DNA of 64,000 nt from Pezicula radicicola (lineage: Eukaryota > Ascomycota > Leotiomycetes > Helotiales > Dermateaceae). The notes beneath the pieces are model-generated. The model made no database searches and was not told where the DNA came from. It was given only the letters and a program-made list of their open reading frames with translations. This document shows, piece after piece, positions 11,026 to 22,065 of this stretch (its first letter is position 1; the number at the start of each line of letters is the position of its first letter). The stretch spans positions 106,489-170,488 of the forward strand of contig PDUO01000083.1 in NCBI GenBank assembly GCA_003008705.1. The letters run 5' to 3'. A program made the position numbers and the translations under genes.

Positions 11026-11830
11026 ATGGTCGCTTCTCCGGTCACCTCACTGAGCCCCTCACCCGCCGCTTTTTCAAGTACCCCTGAATTTCACAGATTG
11101 CTCGAGCTGGAACTGATGCATCGATAGTCGACGATGTCGTGGACAGGATTATACTCCACCCCCGAAGATCAGACATACCTCCAGACCTATCTACCATGTG
11201 CCGCTTTGAGAACCAGCTACCTCATGAACGGCATTCTTGCGATCACTGCAGTAGACCTGGCTCGGTCCTCTAGAGAAAGCAATCCCGCGGCATACCTCCG
11301 TGCAGCTCTAGAGTACAGCAATAAGGTCAGCGCTTACATTCACGCTCAGCTCGGTAACATCAATCAAGAAAACATCCATCTACTCTATTACTTCGGCGTA
11401 ATTGCTGTGGTCTTTAACCTTACCAATCTCTTTAAGCAGCTAAGTACCATAGATCGCAGGAACATAATCTTTGATATAGTACTCGGCGCCTCTAACATCG
11501 CATTGACGAACATACGGTGGTTCTTTGAGAGTCATTTTAGTGCAGTGTTAAACTACGGGACAGCAGCACTAGACATCGTAGATCCCGATACTAAAATTGC
11601 CCTTGATCGACTTACCTCTGTCAGCCGTTAGATCCGCATACCCACCGCAAACGAGGAGACCCAGGATGCTAGGCAGGAAAACCCTCTCGACAGCGAGATG
11701 TAGAGGATACTGTTGGATCGAGGAGCAGTATTTGGGGCTTGGAAGGTCGCTGACCTAACGTAGATGTTGAAATGGATCCTACCTCGAAGTTATCGTGAGA
11801 TCAGTGAGGCGTCGAACAAAACACAACTGA
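11026..11830 (+). pseudogene. Fungal transcription factor relic (Upc2-like C-terminal region)
   Basis: A single frame running from about 11026 is interrupted only by TAG codons (11125, 11629, 11701, 11761) before ending at TAA. It reads STPEFHRLLELELMHR-stop-STMSWTGLY, then LMNGILAITAVDLA. This matches the fungal-specific regulatory region of Zn2Cys6 proteins such as Upc2-type sterol regulators, where Trp (TGG) normally occupies the first stop position. Further on VSR-stop-IRIPTAN suggests CAG->TAG. The distal part includes ILLDRGAVFGAWKVADL. No Zn2Cys6 domain was found upstream. The loss of function looks RIP-driven because every stop is TAG. Confidence 0.65.
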
Positions 11831-13345
11831 GGATGCCTTACCGTGTAATATAATATTAGGAATCGATCCTCTAGAAGGTGACAGGTTTTAGTTTTCGCAC
11901 TTAAGCCCGCCCACCCACTCTTTGGGAGGTGATAATGCTACCGATGGTTTTAAGAGTCAGCCTACTCGGCAGCAACACCTCGACCGTTCAACCGCACGCC
12001 GTCGAGTATACAGACGACAATAAGCTATTTACCTTGGAGATTACCAATAGCAGGAGTAAGCAATATAATCCTAATACATATCTGCCGAGCATGAGACGAG
12101 TCGAGAAAGACATCCATCCACGATTAACACATTCGGTCAACGCAGCCCATCATACGGTACGATATTCTCGTTTACGTATTTCAGGTTGGCTATTAGAGAA
12201 GAGTTCGACGGGTTTTGTGGTCATATTTTCGAATCTCTAGTCACTTCGTGTTTGTTCAAAAATAAAAACTTCGCGCATAATTGGGTAGTACGATAAGGAT
12301 ACAGTGCCAGGTATGTTTCTGCTTCTTCAGGAGCTTACAAGTGATTGGAAAAGCAAGCTTGGTTGAACTTGTTCCATGATCTGACCGCAAAGCTGCGCAA
12401 TGCCGCCTCTGTCTATATACCACAGTGTATTATTGAAAGGAGTACCATCAGTCCGAGCCGCCCTTCTCTCTATCAACTGGCCTAACCCCCTAGACGCTCT
12501 TCTTTGCCTCGACGATGTCGTGAAGCATCTCATACCGCTCAATGCTACGTCTAAAGCTACCTGACAGAGGTAATTGCAAGTTCGCTCACTTCCTCGTCCG
12601 AAGACTGTCCAGTCTAAACCACCATATCTGCTATTCTATCTCCAATCGACGGTTTAGCCACTCCATCCCAACTTACCCCTCCTAGGAAACTCCCTAGCAC
12701 CCCGAATCCTTAATCCTCACCTCTACTGTCCATGGACTCGTGGCTGGCATCCTTTCATGTCTGCTCCGGGACAGCACGTTGATCATAGGAGCCTTCTGAG
12801 AGTCGCGTCCTGGAATATTGATTCTACAACTATATACCGGGTAGATAACGCTGTGATCTGTCCTTGATCCGGGGTGGTGGGAGATATAAATTTAGAAGGG
12901 GTGGTGGGGGTGAAGGTATCTAGGGATAGAGTTCTGGCTTTCTACTTAAGAAAGGAGGGTGTTAATATGCTTCCTCTTGAAAAGTGACTTAACCTTACGT
13001 TTAACAATCGACAACACAGGGATATCGGATCACGTCGAGCCTATAATTCACCTAGAGTACTACTATTGAATCAAAGGAAGAACATGTACCTGGAATTATG
13101 TTTTTAGGGATTTACTTAGTAAGTATTAATATATATATATTATAGGATAGTTCCATGGATGTCCTTGCTCATGCTCTTGGCTCTAACTCCTCATTAACTC
13201 TAAGCGGGGCTTTCGCACGCCCTTTCATCTACATCTATCTATATCGTACGAGAGGAAAGGCGCGATCATCCGGATATACAGATGATAACTATGTGCTCTT
13301 GCCTACTACTGAAGCCGAATAGGAGGAAATTCTCGATACTACAAA
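11831..13345. other. Intergenic, no supported gene
   Basis: Contains a 103-codon plus-strand frame at 11929-12240 and a 71-codon minus frame at 12327-12542, neither with recognisable domains or codon structure. A purine-rich stretch (GGGGTGGTGGG motifs) lies around 12870-12920. The 3' part presumably carries the promoter of the aminotransferase. Confidence 0.5.
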
Positions 13346-14590
13346 ATGGTGAAAATACCGCTGTTTGAAGTGAGTGCCTGGTTTAATCGACATAGACACC
13401 ACGCGAAGCACGACCTCGCTAGCACGGCCTCCGCAACAATTTCTATACAGGACCTGATTGACCTCTCCAAACAGAGTGAGAAGACAGCAGAAGAGTTGTC
13501 GCTCGATAAAATAACGAAAATGAACCTCGATTACAATTCTCCTATAAGTGGCAGCTATAAGCTCCGGGAGAACATAGCGGCTCTGTACGATGCTGGAGGC
13601 CAGGGAATCACTAAGGACGATATTCTCATTACAAATGCCGGCATTAACGCTAACTATATCGTCCTCGCTGCTCTCCTTAATCCGTCCGACCACGTTATCT
13701 GTTATTATCCTACCTTCGAGCAGCTGTACCAGGTGCCCCGGTCCCTAGGCGCCGAAGTCAGTCTGTGGAAATCAGATCCAAGCAAGGAGTGGCAGCTCGA
13801 CATTCAGGAGCTCGAAGATTTGGTCAAGGAAAACACGAAAATGATTATTATCAACTGTCCATATAATCCCAGTGGCGTTATCATCCCTAAACGGCAGATG
13901 GAAGAGATCATAGAAATTGCAGATAAGAAGGGAATCATCGTCATGTCGGATGAAATCTTCAGACCAATGTTCCACTCCATCTCGCCTTCTGATACTGACT
14001 TCCCGCCATCGGTCATCAATCTTGGCCGCAAGAGGATTGTGGTAACTAGATCGATGAGCAAAGCATACGGATTGCCAGGGATCCGAGTGGGATGGATTGC
14101 AACAAGAGACAAGACTATTCTCGACGAATGCTTTAACATGAGATTTTATACAACAACGACAGTTTCCCAACTCGATGAAGATGTGGCAGCAGAAGCTCTG
14201 GACAATCGTTGTGTCCATGCGATTTTAGCGAAAAACATACGAAATTGTCAGGAAAACGTGCAAGCGTGGCAGGATTTCATAGACGAGCACAACTGGGCTT
14301 GTTCCTGGGTTAGGCCTGTCGCAGGTACGACAGCCATGATACAATTTCATAGGATGGACAAGCCATTGGATGATGAGGAGTTCTGTCTTCGCCTGCAGGA
14401 AAAGGCTGGAATCTGTATGATCCCTGGAAATGTCTGCTTCGGCCGCAGACAGGATTTCCCTGGTTACGTGAGAATAGGACTCGGCTTAGAGCCCCAGCGA
14501 GTAAAGGAAGGGTTGGCAGCACTAGTCCAATTCATTAAGGACGAGTATAGGAGTATACCAATTGATTTGAAATCGACGATTAGAACTTAG
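13346..14590 (+). CDS. PLP-dependent aminotransferase, class I/II (fold type I)
   Basis: An intact, intronless 414-codon frame starting at ATG. Family landmarks appear in order: the PLP phosphate/ring region ILITNAGINANY (about 93-104), NCPYNPSG (170-177) with the Asn that hydrogen-bonds the cofactor, SDEIF (201-205) with the Asp that pairs with the pyridine N, and SMSKAYGLPGIRVGW with Schiff-base Lys239. The substrate-carboxylate Arg is probably R376 in FPGYVRIGLG. It should catalyse transamination or a related PLP reaction on an amino acid in the cytosol. The closest impression is of aminotransferases found in secondary-metabolite clusters, but the substrate is unknown. Its neighbours on both sides are pseudogenes, so it stands out as intact. 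Confidence 0.85.
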   Translation: MVKIPLFEVSAWFNRHRHHAKHDLASTASATISIQDLIDLSKQSEKTAEELSLDKITKMNLDYNSPISGSYKLRENIAALYDAGGQGITKDDILITNAGINANYIVLAALLNPSDHVICYYPTFEQLYQVPRSLGAEVSLWKSDPSKEWQLDIQELEDLVKENTKMIIINCPYNPSGVIIPKRQMEEIIEIADKKGIIVMSDEIFRPMFHSISPSDTDFPPSVINLGRKRIVVTRSMSKAYGLPGIRVGWIATRDKTILDECFNMRFYTTTTVSQLDEDVAAEALDNRCVHAILAKNIRNCQENVQAWQDFIDEHNWACSWVRPVAGTTAMIQFHRMDKPLDDEEFCLRLQEKAGICMIPGNVCFGRRQDFPGYVRIGLGLEPQRVKEGLAALVQFIKDEYRSIPIDLKSTIRT

Positions 14591-15432
14591 ACAAGTTTTT
14601 CGGAATATGAGTTTTATAAATATATACATCTTGCCCAGAAGGCTAGTGTAATTTTCACTTTCTAATTAACTTAGCGATTATACCTGGACCGAATAACCTA
14701 TAACTATCCAGCTAAAGTAGAATTTAAATAGCTTAAATTTCGGACTTGGATAGAAGATAACTCCACCGTCTCGGCGGCTAATAGAATAATTAAAGGTGAA
14801 TATAGCTAGAGATTTAGTCTAGCTTTATAGTCTCCTTAGGACGGTAATTAGTTTAAAGTATCTATTATAAGACAATTACCGAAAAACAAGGCCGTATACT
14901 AATAGCATTCGAATACTAAGTCTACAATCTCGTTGCACTTAATGAATTAAGAATTAACTTAGATATCGGAGCTGGATTATGTGGTGAGGTGAGCAAGGGA
15001 CCGTCATACCCGTGTGCCTTTTCATTGCCTTCGAACCACGGTTTATTATGAAAGGTTTCTGCCTACCACTTCGACAATAGAACGACGTAGCTGTGATGCC
15101 ACCACGCCGAGGGCAAGAGTGAACTTTAATGTGTAATAATAAGATTCCTAATCAAAGTGCTCGCCACGCAGGGAGTCTCGCTCCGCAGGGACCCCTTTTC
15201 AAGGTGTAGGGCGTAGGGTGTAAGGCGCGCACAACAAAAAGTTAAAGTAGAATTTACTGAATGAAAACCATGTTGATTTATATAGGAATACTTGCGATAT
15301 TGCCCAAGTATGCAAGTAAATTGGTCCTGTAGGTTGCATGGCCTACTGGAGTTCAAACGCCGGCGCTTGCCATACCTGTCTCCCCTCGCCGAGTCCCACC
15401 ACGGCCAATAACGCGCGCTATGCCCACAATGC
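14591..15432. other. Intergenic, no supported gene
   Basis: Moderately A+T-rich sequence between the aminotransferase and the P450 relic. Short frames only, including 76 codons at 15126-15356 on the minus strand with no recognisable features. Confidence 0.5.
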
Positions 15433-17183
15433 GTGCGGGCAATCCATTATATCAACTTGACGAACCCAGCCTTTTCCATCTATACTACAAGAGGTATCTT
15501 CGAACTCATCCTGGCTGTCTTTCCGTTCTCAGCCCTTCTCTATACCGTCCCCATCTATATCCTGTATACTTGGGTCACAGCTTACTTCAACCACCGCCGC
15601 CTTCGGCGATTTGCAGAACGAAATGGCGCTGAGTTCCCGAAATATGTGAGGGGAAAGCTACCCATGGGCATTGGTTTTGTTTGGGAACACCTCGCGACCG
15701 TGCACAAGGGCGGTGACATTCTCGACGATGTCATTGTAATGAATTTCGAGAGATACGGGCACACCTATTCGACTCCTAGATTCTTTGGCCCGCCAGAAAT
15801 ACAGACGGTCGATGCCCAGAACATTCAGGCGATACTTGCGAACAAGTTTCCAGATTTCCAGCTAGGCGAACGACGCATTAACCAATTTCGTGCCTTCTTA
15901 GGCAAGAGCATTTTCACCTCCGACGGTGCATACTGGGAGTACTCGAGAGAGCTGTTTCGGCCTCAGTTCGCACGGAATCAAATCAATGATCTTGAGAAGA
16001 CCGAAGAGGGAGTATAGGCTCTCCTAACTGCACTTCCCTTAGTTGGAGACGGAAAGAATGGGGCAATTACTGTCGACATCATGCCGATGCTCTTCCGCTT
16101 TACTCTCGATACCGCCACCAGCTTCCTCTTCGGTGAGAGCGTTGAATCTCAGATGGCTGTTGCACTTGGATCTACTGCCAAGACAAGCTCCGCGACAGCT
16201 ATGGTTGTAGACCAGTCGGGTGCGGATATGTCATTCTTGGATGCATTCTACGAGTCGTAGTTCTGGATTACCACGCGAGTGAGGCGCCAGGGGCTCTACT
16301 GGCTTGCTCCAAGCAAGAAAGTAAAGTCAGCATCCGACTTCATGAGGAGATATGTTGATCACTACGTCGATCGCGCTTTGCGGTCTGCCAAGCCTGCTGG
16401 GAAGAAGTATAGTCTTCTGGAAGCTTTGGTTGAATCTATTAAGGACAAGGATGAACTTCGAGACCAGATCCTGGGAATGCTCCTTGCTGGCCGAGATACG
16501 ACCGCAACGCTTCTGTCCTGGGTGTGTCTCCTTCTGGCTTAGTACCCTGCTGTTTTTCAGAAGCTACGCGTATCGATCCTCGAGGATTTTGGACCGTATA
16601 CCAAGAACCCGACGAATATTGACTTCATGACGCTGAAAGGGTCTCGATACTTACAGTACGTCATGCGCGAGACTCTGCGAATCTACAACGCCGTTCCGCT
16701 GAACAACCGCGTTGCGGTTCAAGACACCACTCTGCCTATGGGAGGCGGCCCCAATGGCCAAAGTCCCATTGTTGTGGCCAAGGGTCAGACAGTCAACCTT
16801 TCGCCGTACATGCTCCACAGACGCACTGATATCTGGCCCGACGCCTTCGAGTTTAAGCCGGATCGCTGGGACGGGATGAAACTGGACTGGAACTACATCC
16901 CGTTCAGCGGCGGGCCGCGAGTCTGTATTGGACGTACGTCCCCCCCTACCTTTTTCAATGTCCTTTGGAGAGCTTTTAATTAAGATGCTTGGATGACGTT
17001 GCTCACATCTCTTTCCCCGCAGAACAATTCGCTCTTACTGAAGCTGGGTATCTCATCGTGCGATTGTTGCAGAGATTCAAGACAATGGAGTGGAGGGGAC
17101 CCCAAGGCAAGCCCAGAAAGGGCCTTCATTTTACGATGACTCCGAGAGATGGAGTTCCTGTAAGATTGGAGTATGCGGACTGA
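15433..17183 (+). pseudogene. CYP52-like cytochrome P450, inactivated by three TAG codons
   Basis: One continuous frame covers a whole class II P450: an N-terminal TM segment (FELILAVFPFSALLYTVPIYIL), the I helix LAGRDTTATLLSW, ExxR as ETLR, the CYP52-type insert TTLPMGGGPNGQSP, PDRW, and heme-binding FSGGPRVCIGQQFAL. The last is completed by an 89-nt intron (16934-17022). CYP52 enzymes hydroxylate alkanes and fatty acids at the ER membrane. Three in-frame stops at 16015, 16258 and 16540 all stand where Gln is expected (EEGV-Q-ALL, YES-Q-FWIT, LLA-Q-YPAVF), so each is CAG->TAG. No ATG begins the main frame: it opens at GTG 15433, while ATG 15420 lies in another frame, so the start is also damaged. 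Otherwise the protein is remarkably complete, suggesting recent death. Confidence 0.85.
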
Positions 17184-18606
17184 TGCTCGAGTCTGGGACG
17201 ATTAGTGGTAAATTGTGTCATGAAGGGTGAAGGCTTCCACAAGGTTTATTTGAGCAACTTGTAGGAGTTAGGCGTGCGGGGGAAAATATATATCACAATC
17301 GGAGTAGGAGCTTGGAATTATATCTCCACTCCGTTGGCAACTTGTAAACTAGCCAGTATAACCTTACTCGAAAGGTAAATATGCTGCCTGTACCTTCGTT
17401 AATACACAAGGCTTCCTGAGTTGACAGTTGATGTTTTGGATTTTCATGTTCCGGTTGCAAATTTCAACTTATATCTTTCTATTATATATTTCTTTGTTAA
17501 ATGAGAGTGGTTGCCTTTTTACTCTTTATTTATGGAAACAATGACTTAATTTTTTTTTATTCGCCTCCTATTTTGGGGGTTTTCTTTTTAGGGAAATAAA
17601 AAGAAATAAAAAAATATAAGAAACGAGATTCCTTATTACGGTACCATAAGATCCACGGTGCTGTACATGTGCGGGATAGAAAAGAGGTGTAGGTGCGCCT
17701 TATCTTATCATGTGATCATGTCAACGATCAGTGTCTAGCTTGGCTAGGATTGCTGGCTACCACAAACTGAGAGAAGTTCGAACTAATTGGGTTCATTCAT
17801 GACGTCGAAACAATGACGTATACCCAGCAAGGACCCCGAATAAGTGCACTCGATGTCCTGCAGCAATATAACAGATACTTCACTTGGCGTAGAGAGCTTC
17901 CAGGTATCATTGGCAACATTGAACAAAACAATAGTCAGGCACTCCCTCGTGTGCTCTCCTTACTGTAAGAGCTCCTGTCACGAGGATGTCTCTCACTGCT
18001 GACAACTCAGGTTCTTGTACTCGGTTGCAGTAGTTCACCTTCTTCGTCCCTTGGTCGACTTTGATAGCTTCCCGTCTCAATATGGTAATGATGTTATCTA
18101 GAATTATGCCCAGAATGGGTTATTCCTCCTCGACGCACACTATCGAACACAATACACCTGCCGCTATCACCGTTCTGTGTAATCCTGCTTACCGAGCCTC
18201 AGGCCATGAACAATCATATGTTCGTAACAGCAGGTGTGCAGTTCGTAGGTTAAAAAAGAGCTATAAAAAAGATCTGTTAGTTTGGCATTAAGCAAGTCGT
18301 GGGCAGCTTGAGGTTTGCTTGTATGTATAGTATCTGCTAAGCATTGAAAATTTGTGTATTAGAAATATATGGATTTAGGATTTTAAGGCACCATGAGGGT
18401 GTGGCCCTATTCTCGAATCTACATAACTTCTGAACATTTTCAATCGTTGACTTCATACCCATAAATAGTCACCGACAGACAAGTCCCTTAACGGCAACAC
18501 TATTAACCGGAGCAAACCTCACTATCTCCAAAAAGGATGCTTCGTTGTGATGACCGTAAATCCCTACTAGAAATGAGGCTGATGCGACTGTGTATAGCAG
18601 GTTCAG
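17184..18606. other. Intergenic with one unidentified short frame
   Basis: At 17813 an ATG opens a 52-codon frame with protein-like composition (MTYTQQGPRISALDVLQQ...) ending in TAA. Coding-like sequence seems to continue past it in other frames to about 18290. This may be a relic, but no family was recognised. The remainder (17400-17640) is T-rich. Confidence 0.35.
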
Positions 18607-19698
18607 CTACAACTGCACAGGAAAGTCCGTCGTCTCTATCTCCTCAGGATACTTCAATCCGGCAGTACTTCGAACCTCATCCATAACATCCACAATGAGA
18701 ATGCTCTCATCAAGTCCTGGGTAGGTACCCTCCTTTCGTCCCTCAACCAGAGCTCTACCAGCGTCATCAGCCTCCCAAAATAAACCGTGTCCTTCGCCCT
18801 CAGGGTTGGCAATGGGCCCATACCCATTGTACCACCCAGTTCCCACACCGGGTCCTGGCTGGGGCCAATGCTTGTCCTCGCACGTGCCATCTTTGAGAAT
18901 GAGTCTCATTCGTGTAGGCCGATATGCAGGAGGAAACACCTGTATTTCTCCTTTCGGGCCTTGAATACGAATGCCGGGCACTATAGCATCATTGGCTACC
19001 GCCACTGAGTCATTTGACAAGCCTAAAGATGCTGATGCAACCGCATGGGCGTTCCCTCCATATTCTTGATCCCGAGGGAATTCCATCAAGATCGTGGTCA
19101 TCGCATCGACCCCTGTCGGATCATACTTCGCCACAGCTGTCTTGATAATTGGGCGCTGTCTAGTACCGACTGGTCCGATCCGACCAGAGGTGATGAGCTC
19201 GCGGACGTATATGGAAAGTGGAAAATACCAGGTCCAGAGTCCTTCCATCAATAGCAAGTCCTTCTCCTTGGCCTTCTCAGCTAATATTCTGGCCTGCCTC
19301 GCATTGACCGTGAATGGTTTTTCGCAAAGCACATTCTTGCCTGCATCGAGACATAGCATTGTGTTCTGATAATGATGTGAGTGAGGCGTCGTGATGTAGA
19401 CTATATCAACATTAGGGTCTTGGACGAGCTCAGCGTACGAGCTATAAGCTTTGGCATGGGTCGGTGCGGCACATTCTCGCAGAAAGGCGTCCGACTTCGA
19501 CCTTGATGAAGAAGACGCAGCTGCCACGAGCTCGTGCTTGATGTCGGTTACTCCGCGCGTCGTAGGGTCGACCGAGAGATCCTTTCCGCTTCCGAGCCAG
19601 TTAGTGATGAAATCAATCACGGGGTTAGTCACATACAAAGCAGTAGCGATGCCTCCAGTGGCAAGAATGCCCCAGCGAATCGTCTTTGGCTCCATCAT
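18607..19698 (-). CDS. Gfo/Idh/MocA-family oxidoreductase, dihydrodiol/xylose dehydrogenase-like, probably internally deleted
   Basis: A 363-codon frame from ATG 19698 (codons farther upstream open only with GTG). The N-terminal Rossmann domain begins IRWGILATGGIA. It contains VDIVYITTPHSHHYQ and the conserved CEKPFTVN with the catalytic-region Lys, then MEGLWTWYFPLSIYVRELI. In dimeric dihydrodiol dehydrogenases and related NADP-xylose dehydrogenases this is followed by about 50-60 residues that include the GGALLDLGIY-type active-site segment. Here GRIGPVG (about residue 178, near 19165) runs straight into RQRPIIKTAVAKYDPTGVD, which belongs after that segment. The frame stays open, so the deletion is in frame, but activity is doubtful. 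An inverted-repeat element sits 119 bp upstream. Confidence 0.75.
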   Translation of the reverse strand: MMEPKTIRWGILATGGIATALYVTNPVIDFITNWLGSGKDLSVDPTTRGVTDIKHELVAAASSSSRSKSDAFLRECAAPTHAKAYSSYAELVQDPNVDIVYITTPHSHHYQNTMLCLDAGKNVLCEKPFTVNARQARILAEKAKEKDLLLMEGLWTWYFPLSIYVRELITSGRIGPVGTRQRPIIKTAVAKYDPTGVDAMTTILMEFPRDQEYGGNAHAVASASLGLSNDSVAVANDAIVPGIRIQGPKGEIQVFPPAYRPTRMRLILKDGTCEDKHWPQPGPGVGTGWYNGYGPIANPEGEGHGLFWEADDAGRALVEGRKEGTYPGLDESILIVDVMDEVRSTAGLKYPEEIETTDFPVQL

Positions 19699-19816
19699 GT
19701 TTCCAGTCCCCAGGTATTTGTTAAGAGTTGCCACAGGTGGAGGTATGGTGAAGGGCCAGGTTCGTGATCAGCTATTTAAGTGCACGGAACATGAGAGAGG
19801 GCCTGCAAGGCAAGAC

Positions 19817-20186
19817 TATGGAGGATTATAACATCCATAGTAGGCAAAACTCTTTCTGCCGGCAGAATTAGAATATAAGCTATAAACTCCCCTAAAATAT
19901 AGCCTATACACTTACTAAAAATAAAAGCTATATTATAGAGGATCTTAACATCTACAATAGGTAAAACTAATTTAAACCTTAATTAGTTAGCCTTTTAGGT
20001 CTTTCTACTAATAGAATAATTAAGGCACTACAGCCTACATTTTTTAGGGCACTATGCTTGTATTTTTCGGGGTAGTACAGCCTGTATTTTAGGAAGATGC
20101 TAACTTCTTGCGGCTACCGCCTATAAAGCAGCAACCCTTTAAGGTCTAATTAGTTTCACCCATCATGGACGTTATAATCCTCCATA
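19817..20186. mobile_element. 370-bp MITE-like foldback element with CAAGAC target duplication
   Basis: Imperfect terminal inverted repeats of about 35 bp start TATGGAGGATTATAAC at both ends. The hexamer CAAGAC flanks the element directly on each side (19811-19816 and 20187-20192). The left arm carries degenerate units of AATATAAGCTATA type and the right arm carries their reverse complement (GCACTACAGCCTACATTTTT type), so the whole can fold back. A third degraded terminal motif occurs internally near 19934. It lies in the upstream region of the Gfo/Idh/MocA gene. Confidence 0.7.
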
Positions 20187-20257
20187 CAAGACATGATTTG
20201 TGGGTAAACGGGCGTAGGGCAATTTTAACATTTTCGGAAGGCGTCGGAGACATCAGC

Positions 20258-20500
20258 TATGGAGGATTATTACGCTCACTTGGGCCAAAACTCTTCCGAC
20301 ATTCGGAAAGCCTTTTCTGCCGGTAAAATCAGATAGTCTCCCTATAATTATAGGCTATAGCCTTCCTAAGAATATAAGCTGTACCTTCCCTAAAAATACA
20401 GGCTGTAATACCCCAAAAATTACAAGCTGTAGTGTCCCGAAAATATAGGCTATACTATATTCTTAGGGCTCTACTACTTACCGCCTTGAAAGCGGTGAGG
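20258..20500. repeat. Second, partial copy of the foldback element
   Basis: Starts TATGGAGGATTATTAC, like the left end of the element at 19817. It continues with about four degenerate 24-bp units (TATAAGCTGTACCTTCCC, TACAGGCTGTAATACCCC and similar, roughly 20350-20455), then ends near a TACCGCCTT..AAGCGGT hairpin. No matching right terminus was found. Confidence 0.5.
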
Positions 20501-22065
20501 AATCCAGAGTCCTAAACCAACAAAGATGCCATGGATGGTTGTTGCTTATTACTATGACAAGGCAGCCGGCCCTGTGCTCCCTTTTCGTTTGGGGCATTTC
20601 GTATGCTGTGTTGCCTGAACCATCCGTGATGCATTCGACAGAGCCAGAAAGGAGCCATGTAATGTATGCCTACCTGGCACCCCTCCTTAGACGTTTCTTT
20701 GAAAAACAACGCCAAAACCGTTGACCATAAATTGAACACGGAAAGAAGCCCCCTTCGTCTCTCAAAACGCTCAAGTCTCTACTTTGTCTAGTATTCAGAT
20801 TGCAGAGAATACTAGCATTGGGAGGCCTCAAGCGAGGCCAGACAAATAGCTTCCCTGTCTCAAGCGAAGAGCAGCATCCATCAACTAGCCAAAGAAATAG
20901 AGACTAGTAACTTATAGTAACTTATCAACTTCACTTAATTGTAAACTCCTTTTTGTGGACCACAGATGAGTTATTCCTGATCCTTGTAATTGTCCGGTCT
21001 GGTTGGCATAGCTTCTACAAGGACCATTGGCTAAACAAGAAGAACCAAAGTCTTTGGCAATTGGCTTTTCGACAGCCACATAGAAGCTTCGCCGCTCCAA
21101 CAGCATGCACGAGGAACGCATATGGTAAGCTAGCCCTGGAACATAGCCGCTGTAACCTCTGCTCATCTCGGTTAGTGACGAGGTTGGGGGAAAAAATCCT
21201 TTGTAGGTATACTAGACGTCGTCTATCTCAAAGTATTAAGACACTTCCCTTAGTCCACTTAAGGCACTCCTCGATATCCCTAAGAACCGTTGCAAGCGGA
21301 CTTACATAAGTAACATCCCTCGGACCAATAGCGTAACTATACAAATCTCCACCCTAGATTATAACTACTAGCCAAAAATCCTTGTCTAGAACGATCGAAC
21401 CTGAGTCTCCTTAGGCAGACATAGCATCTTATTGCTTCAACCCAAGCAGACACCATTCTCGTGTTTGGAGATCCTTCACGCTTTGTGTACTGCCGATACC
21501 ATTAAATCTGCCAGCAACCCACTTTTGTGTCGTTCGACTTCTTGGTTTAATACAAGCTCGTCCTGCGTTAGGTCGGTGTCTCGGATCGACTTGAAAGGCA
21601 GGCCTCGCAAGAAGTGTTTCATCGCATTATAACAAAACTCGGTATCCCGGCACGTGATCGAATGAGATGAACGGCGGAGAAGAACGGCGGAGAAGAACGG
21701 CGGAGAAGCACGGCGGAGAAGAACGGCGGAGAAATACGGCGGAGAAATACGGCGGAGAAATACGGACATGCTATAAGGACTTGGCTTAGCGAGCGTGTGG
21801 AAGTTCTTGTTTCTGAAACGGGGGATATGACATACCTTGTTTTCGGTGAGGACGGTGGGGTTCGTAATCGAGATAATAGCCCACCCAGTCACTCCGCGCC
21901 TGGGACTGTGGAAGTTTTCGGCCGACACCTGACGTAGCATAAACTGGAGTAAGCAGTTCGCATTAGCCTCGCCTTCGCCTTCCCATTTTTCTTCTTCCCC
22001 TTGGCCTTCTTCGCTTGCCCACTAGAGAAGCTTGAGCTTGCTTGTGATTGCCTTAGCCCGGGCTC
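20501..22065. other. Intergenic with a 13-bp minisatellite
   Basis: No gene is supported. A minus-strand 154-codon frame at 21476-21940 exists only because it runs through a minisatellite, so its repeated S-P-P/L-R-R reading is an artefact of the array. Other frames (20912-21309) carry no recognisable motif. Confidence 0.45.
21670..21765. repeat. Minisatellite, 13-bp unit, seven copies
   Basis: Seven tandem copies of AACGGCGGAGAAG and one-base variants fill 21670-21760, with a partial eighth. Three copies end in AAA and start with T rather than A, forming two sub-types in order. The unit length is not a multiple of three. Confidence 0.9.

Noticed and set aside
21476..21940. 154-codon minus-strand protein with S-P-P/L-R-R repeats
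   Set aside because: It reads through a 13-bp minisatellite and has no other coding character.
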